A DNA stretch of 64,000 bases, taken from Artocarpus heterophyllus (taxonomy: Eukaryota > Streptophyta > Magnoliopsida > Rosales > Moraceae). The notes beneath the pieces were generated by a model. It did no database searches. It saw only the letters and a program-made list of their open reading frames with translations, and was not told the DNA's origin. Position 1 is the first letter of the stretch; each line of letters begins with the position of its first letter. The DNA is taken from the NCBI GenBank assembly GCA_025403435.1, contig CM046348.1, positions 16,306,034 to 16,370,033 on the forward strand, written 5' to 3'. The position numbers and the translations under genes are program-made. Positions 60,045-64,000 of this stretch are shown here, piece after piece.

Positions 60045-61974
60045 TGGAAAAACAGTATGCAGTAGAAATTTAAAATTTTTTAATGAGAGTATTTTCTAAA
60101 ACACAAGTTTGACAAGCTATATGCATAAATTAACCAGATCGTACTAGCCTTGTAGCTGAAGAGCTCGTGCAATCTATGAAGAGAAGAACGTTCTAAAAGA
60201 ACCTCAACCAATTGGTCTTCTTTGCTATTCTCTATCCACGATCGGCGTGTATGTGGACACATCTAGCACAGTTCTTCCTCGGTAACTCTCCTTCCAACCA
60301 ATTGAGAAAACCTACAACTAGCATTCGTGATTTATGAACAATAGCTCTCAGGGGGTTTCAAAGACTTGTAGACTAGAGTGCTCACTCTTGATTTCTCAAC
60401 TGATCTAAATAACTGTGAGTACTCAATCTCTACTTATAGAGGTCATCTCTAGGTTGGTTTTATCAGATAAGGCTCAAAAATTTGAATCAAGATCAATATC
60501 TGATAAAAATCACGTAAAAATGCATTATCAAATTATCGTTTAGTCAGCAGGCTAAACTGGCAAATCAGCATGTTGAACTTACTCCATCAACAGGCCGAAC
60601 TTGAAGATTGGCCTGCTGAACTTACAATAAAGGATCCTTGTAAATTTTTTATTTCTCACTTGAGATTCTTTGAATAGAGCCTCTGTTTTAAGTCAAATAA
60701 CCTAATAGAGAAGTTATTTGATTAAATAGTCATATCTAGATAATCTCAGTAAAATAAATATTCCTAATAACTCAACAAGTTTATTTTGAATTAATTTACA
60801 TAAAATTAATTCAACCGATAAACAGACATGAATTATCTGATCCTATCAAATTTTGTCAATCTAATAATTTAACATAAGTCACTAATTTATTAGAAAAGCA
60901 CGTCATATCATTACGGGATTTATTATGAGTTAGCAAAGGGAACCTTATGGACCTATACAGTTCAATCTCCTGATAATTATAAAACCCAATATCCCAAATA
61001 TATATTTCATAATTATCAACTCTAATGCTACTCTATAAAAAGCTTAGAGTTGTACTCTCGAACTATATTAAATTATGAATCCTGAATAGCTAAGTATCTA
61101 TGACATATCATAATATATCGTATCCCCCTAGGATATCCATAGTCAACTTAAAGATAAATTCTATCTTACCTTCTTGATTATTTTTCTCTTATGTTCCATT
61201 ATCTTACCATCGAAAAACTTACTATCTAAAGACAGTACACCATTCGGTTACACCTAATATATCTAAAGAGTTGAGTGCTCCAGTCTTCCAATTACAGGAT
61301 AACACATATAAGACGATATCATTGACTCCTAAAGAGGAGCTATGGATTCCGTATCTATGAATAACAGGTCTATGCTATCAAGAGTCATGTCTCTAACGTA
61401 CTGACATGCATACTAACATAAAATGTAGACGTCACCCTTTGGTACATCAAAGACATAAGTCAAGACAACGGGCTCGCTATTCATCTCAGGATTAATATAC
61501 AACACATATGATTGTCTAAAGTGAATTAATTTTGTCGAGACAGAATTATTAATCCAAATCAGTTACACTTTATATCCCAATCCAATACATCGTTACGTAT
61601 TACAATGCACCAATGTTTCTATTCGCGGAGTCCACCTTCGATGGCCAAGACAAACCAACTCCGGTTAAGGATATAGACAACATAAGAATCTTTTCATGAA
61701 TAAAGCGTCCAACTTTATTCCCTCAATTACAGATCTTATGATTTAGACCATCACCTTTAGAATCATGTCTTCCGCATAACCTGTCCATCATATGCCTGAT
61801 TCTAAAGGTTTAGGCCAATAGTCTTAGACTTTTGTTTGCTTATTATACATTTAACAAATATGAACGTAAAGAGAACAATAATTTGGTGTATGAATAATAA
61901 ACAAATTCTTTATTGATAAAAATGTCTCCAAAAACATATTATATTTTTACTCCTTAAGGCATACATATCTAACA
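60045..61974 (-). repeat. Probable solo LTR
   Basis: On the minus strand it starts TGTTAGATATGTATGCC and ends TTTTTCCA, giving TG...CA ends about 1.93 kb apart, with no primer site or coding sequence on either side. Style (repeated motifs, no ORF, AT-rich) fits a copia LTR. Flanks GGCAT and AAAGG do not match, so the limits or the solo status may be wrong. It contains two CAGGCCGAAC-like units at 60547-60632. Confidence 0.4.
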
Positions 61975-62382
61975 AAAGGTCCAAGGAGGAGCTATTCATG
62001 GATTGAGCACTAGGAGTATATTAGTTGGATAGAACGCGAGCAAAGTCAACTTAGAGTTTGACAAGGAGTCTAAAGGCAAGTCATAGAAGGAAATGTCATG
62101 GGTTCTAGTGCTGTGTAGATTTTAGACTTTCTTATAATTACTATATTTGTAACCATAATTCAATATTAGTGGATCCATCTTTTCTCTAATGTGAGTAGCA
62201 CCTGTAGTGTTTTTCTCATAAGAGTTTTTGGCCACGCTAAACAACCATATCATTGTGTGTATCTTTTTATTTTTTGCAATTTTACTTTGCACATTAATTT
62301 TTTTAGTTTTTGTTTACATATGGTACTATTAACTTGTTCTTTGCACAAAGAACATTGTTTGTTCTATTTGTCAGATCTTACA
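61975..62382 (+). repeat. End of the C2 5' LTR
   Basis: The sequence ends CAGATCTTACA, two bases before a primer binding site, so it is the 3' end of an LTR. Its start is not resolved. Confidence 0.5.
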
Positions 62383-62384
62383 AG

Positions 62385-62396
62385 TGGTATCAAAGC
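62385..62396 (+). other. C2 primer binding site
   Basis: TGGTATCAAAGC, one base off the tRNA-Met-type TGGTATCAGAGC, just after the LTR end. Confidence 0.8.
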
Positions 62397-62437
62397 GAGA
62401 CACCGTATTAATAGTAAGATCTTAGGATCAAGATCAC

Positions 62438-64000
62438 ATGCACAGACATAAAGAAGGAGGTTCAGCTGTGAGGCCACCTCTGCTAGATGGCACTAAGATC
62501 TAGACACAATGACATTTGAAGAGCTTGTGGGATCTCTAAAGACTTATGATATAAAGCTAAAAAACAAAATGAGAAGAATTGAGGCATAACATCGGTTGCT
62601 AAGAAAGAAGAGGATGATGAAGCTTTAGGGGGTGATCTCAGAGATGAAGTGATGTTATAATTGACACTAAACTTCTAAAGATTCTTAAAAGACAACTTCC
62701 ATGGTAGAAACAATAGAAGATTCTTTGGGGTACGAAGATATAACCAGGGAAACAAGAATTGTGGGAACAACAGCAAAGAAAAGATAACTAACAAGAAGAA
62801 AGGAATACAATGCAATGAATATGAAGGCTATGGCCACATTGCAGTTGATTGTGCAAACACTTGTTTCAAGAACAAAAGGAGCAACTGAGGCATGACAACA
62901 ATTTGGAGTGACAATAAAAAAGAAATCAATGAAGAAGATGATGGGGTGGTTAGTAATTTTGTTGCTTTCGCTAGTTCGGCTAACTTTACTATTTTTTATT
63001 TAGAAGATGAAAACAACCACAATTTTTGATGAACTCCAAATTGCATATGATAAGCTATATGCCTCATGGGATGGGTGTAAAGAACAGAGATTTAGAGGTA
63101 AAGATTGTAAGCCTACAATTAGAAAAGAAAGTGTTGGGAAAAGGAAACAACTTATCGAAGAGATAGTTAGATGAAACCAAGAAAAACCCTAGGTTGTCAC
63201 GATAGAGCTTGCCAGTCCAAAGAGGCTATAAAAAAGCTGACTATTGGTGCTACAAAACTAGATAACTTGTTGAGTCTTGGAAAACCACACAGCAACAAGC
63301 ATGGCCAGAGCTATACCATAAACACTCCAGGCTCATCAAAAGGAAAGATTGTGTTCTTCAAGGCTGGAAAAGTTAAGCCATCCAAGACCAGTGAAGAACA
63401 ACAATCTAACCTAAAGCACAAGTACCAAACATTGAAGTCCTTTCAATGATTGTAGGCACAAACGACACCTAAACTACTCTGTGTCTACATTCGTCAGACG
63501 CCTCGAGTCATGGCACAGGTAAGTAACGAAGGTAAAAAAAATCCCACAAAATTCCCATCTGTCATCACCATGGCATTAAAGTATATAGATATATAAGACT
63601 TAATTGGTTTTAGTTGATTCAATTAATCTATGAAGATAAGGGTTATAAACAAGTTAGGAAGGAAAAATCTGTCAAATAAAAAAATACTTAAAGTAAGCCA
63701 GTTAAGAAAATGAAAAAGGTTTGGAAGAAAAATGATTTAAGTTGCTTTCCTTCACACATTTCCAATAAAGCATTTACTATTGAGAACTGGTACTTTGACA
63801 ATGGGTGTTAAGGCATATGACAAGTAACAAGCGATTGTTCAAGGAGTACAAGCCTTGTTTTAGAGGGACTATCACATTCAATGATAGAAAGAAAGAAAAA
63901 AAATATTGGAAAAGGAACAATTAAAGTAAGCATGTTTCCAAAATTGAAAAATGTACTCCTTATGGATGTCCTCAAGGCAAATCTGATTAGCATAAGCTAG
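62438..64000 (+). pseudogene. C2: SIRE/Maximus-like Ty1/copia gag-protease, decayed, cut by the window end
   Basis: ATG at 62438, then EGGSAVRPPLLDGT, the usual start of SIRE-type gag, and MTFEELVGSLKTYD. The knuckle at about 62811-62851 reads CNEYEGYGHIAVDC: its second Cys is Tyr. A spacer with the family's DENNHNF-ELQIAYDKLY region follows (about 63005-63065). The protease start WYFDNGC lies near 63789, with Asn where Ser is usual. Many stops and frameshifts. The rest of pol would lie right of the window. Confidence 0.8.

Overview
This is plant nuclear DNA, most likely from a eudicot. It is AT-rich, has GT-AG introns, and carries the first two coding exons of an IBR5-type phosphatase gene (minus strand, left edge). 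Almost everything else is LTR retrotransposons, and the layout is a stack of insertions rather than an array of host genes. I cannot name the species.

Layout. 1-1,317: IBR5 exons 2 and 1, with its 5' flank to about 1,720. 3,215-32,046 (+): an old, decayed Ty3/gypsy element of the Tat type (here G1), with gag, protease, RT, RNase H, a second RNase H, integrase, a minisatellite and an antisense ORF. Its 5' LTR is split by element E2 (3,447-21,307, minus; target duplication GATCA). E2 is in turn split by E1 (6,153-15,116, plus; target duplication TTCAT). E1 and E2 belong to one family. 33,274-42,419 (+): a decayed Ty3/gypsy chromovirus-like element (G2; duplication TAATC). 42,600-45,560 (minus): a Ty1/copia remnant (C1). 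47,404-56,945 (minus): E3, a third, older member of the E1/E2 family (duplication AGCAC). 57,129-62,000: poorly resolved LTR-like sequence, including a probable solo LTR. 62,380-64,000 (+): the start of a decayed SIRE/Maximus-like copia element (C2).

The E1/E2/E3 family is the notable content. Each copy has 2.35-2.7 kb LTRs, a tRNA-Met-type primer binding site and a purine tract, but I see no gag, protease, RT or integrase in the 4.2-4.3 kb internal region. Instead each carries two ORFs in the element's sense orientation. ORF1 (173 aa) is a basic protein with a four-cysteine motif right after an Arg/Lys-rich stretch; it resembles the cysteine-rich nucleic-acid-binding proteins of carlaviruses. 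The second (216 aa) is an intronless relative of LONELY GUY (LOG), the cytokinin-activating phosphoribohydrolase family. It keeps the PGGxGTxxE motif, lacks the family's Arg-Lys pair, and ends in an EAR-like LNLHL. The family therefore looks non-autonomous, mobilised in trans by a gypsy element, and has captured a plant gene and possibly a virus-like gene.

E1 and E2 lie head to head, so their internal regions form an inverted repeat of about 3.8 kb with a 2.7 kb spacer, a potential source of double-stranded RNA. The first half of E2's LTRs (U3 side) is unrelated to that of E1 and E3 and contains four W-box cores spaced 10-11 bp apart. E1's two LTRs look identical, so the family moved recently.
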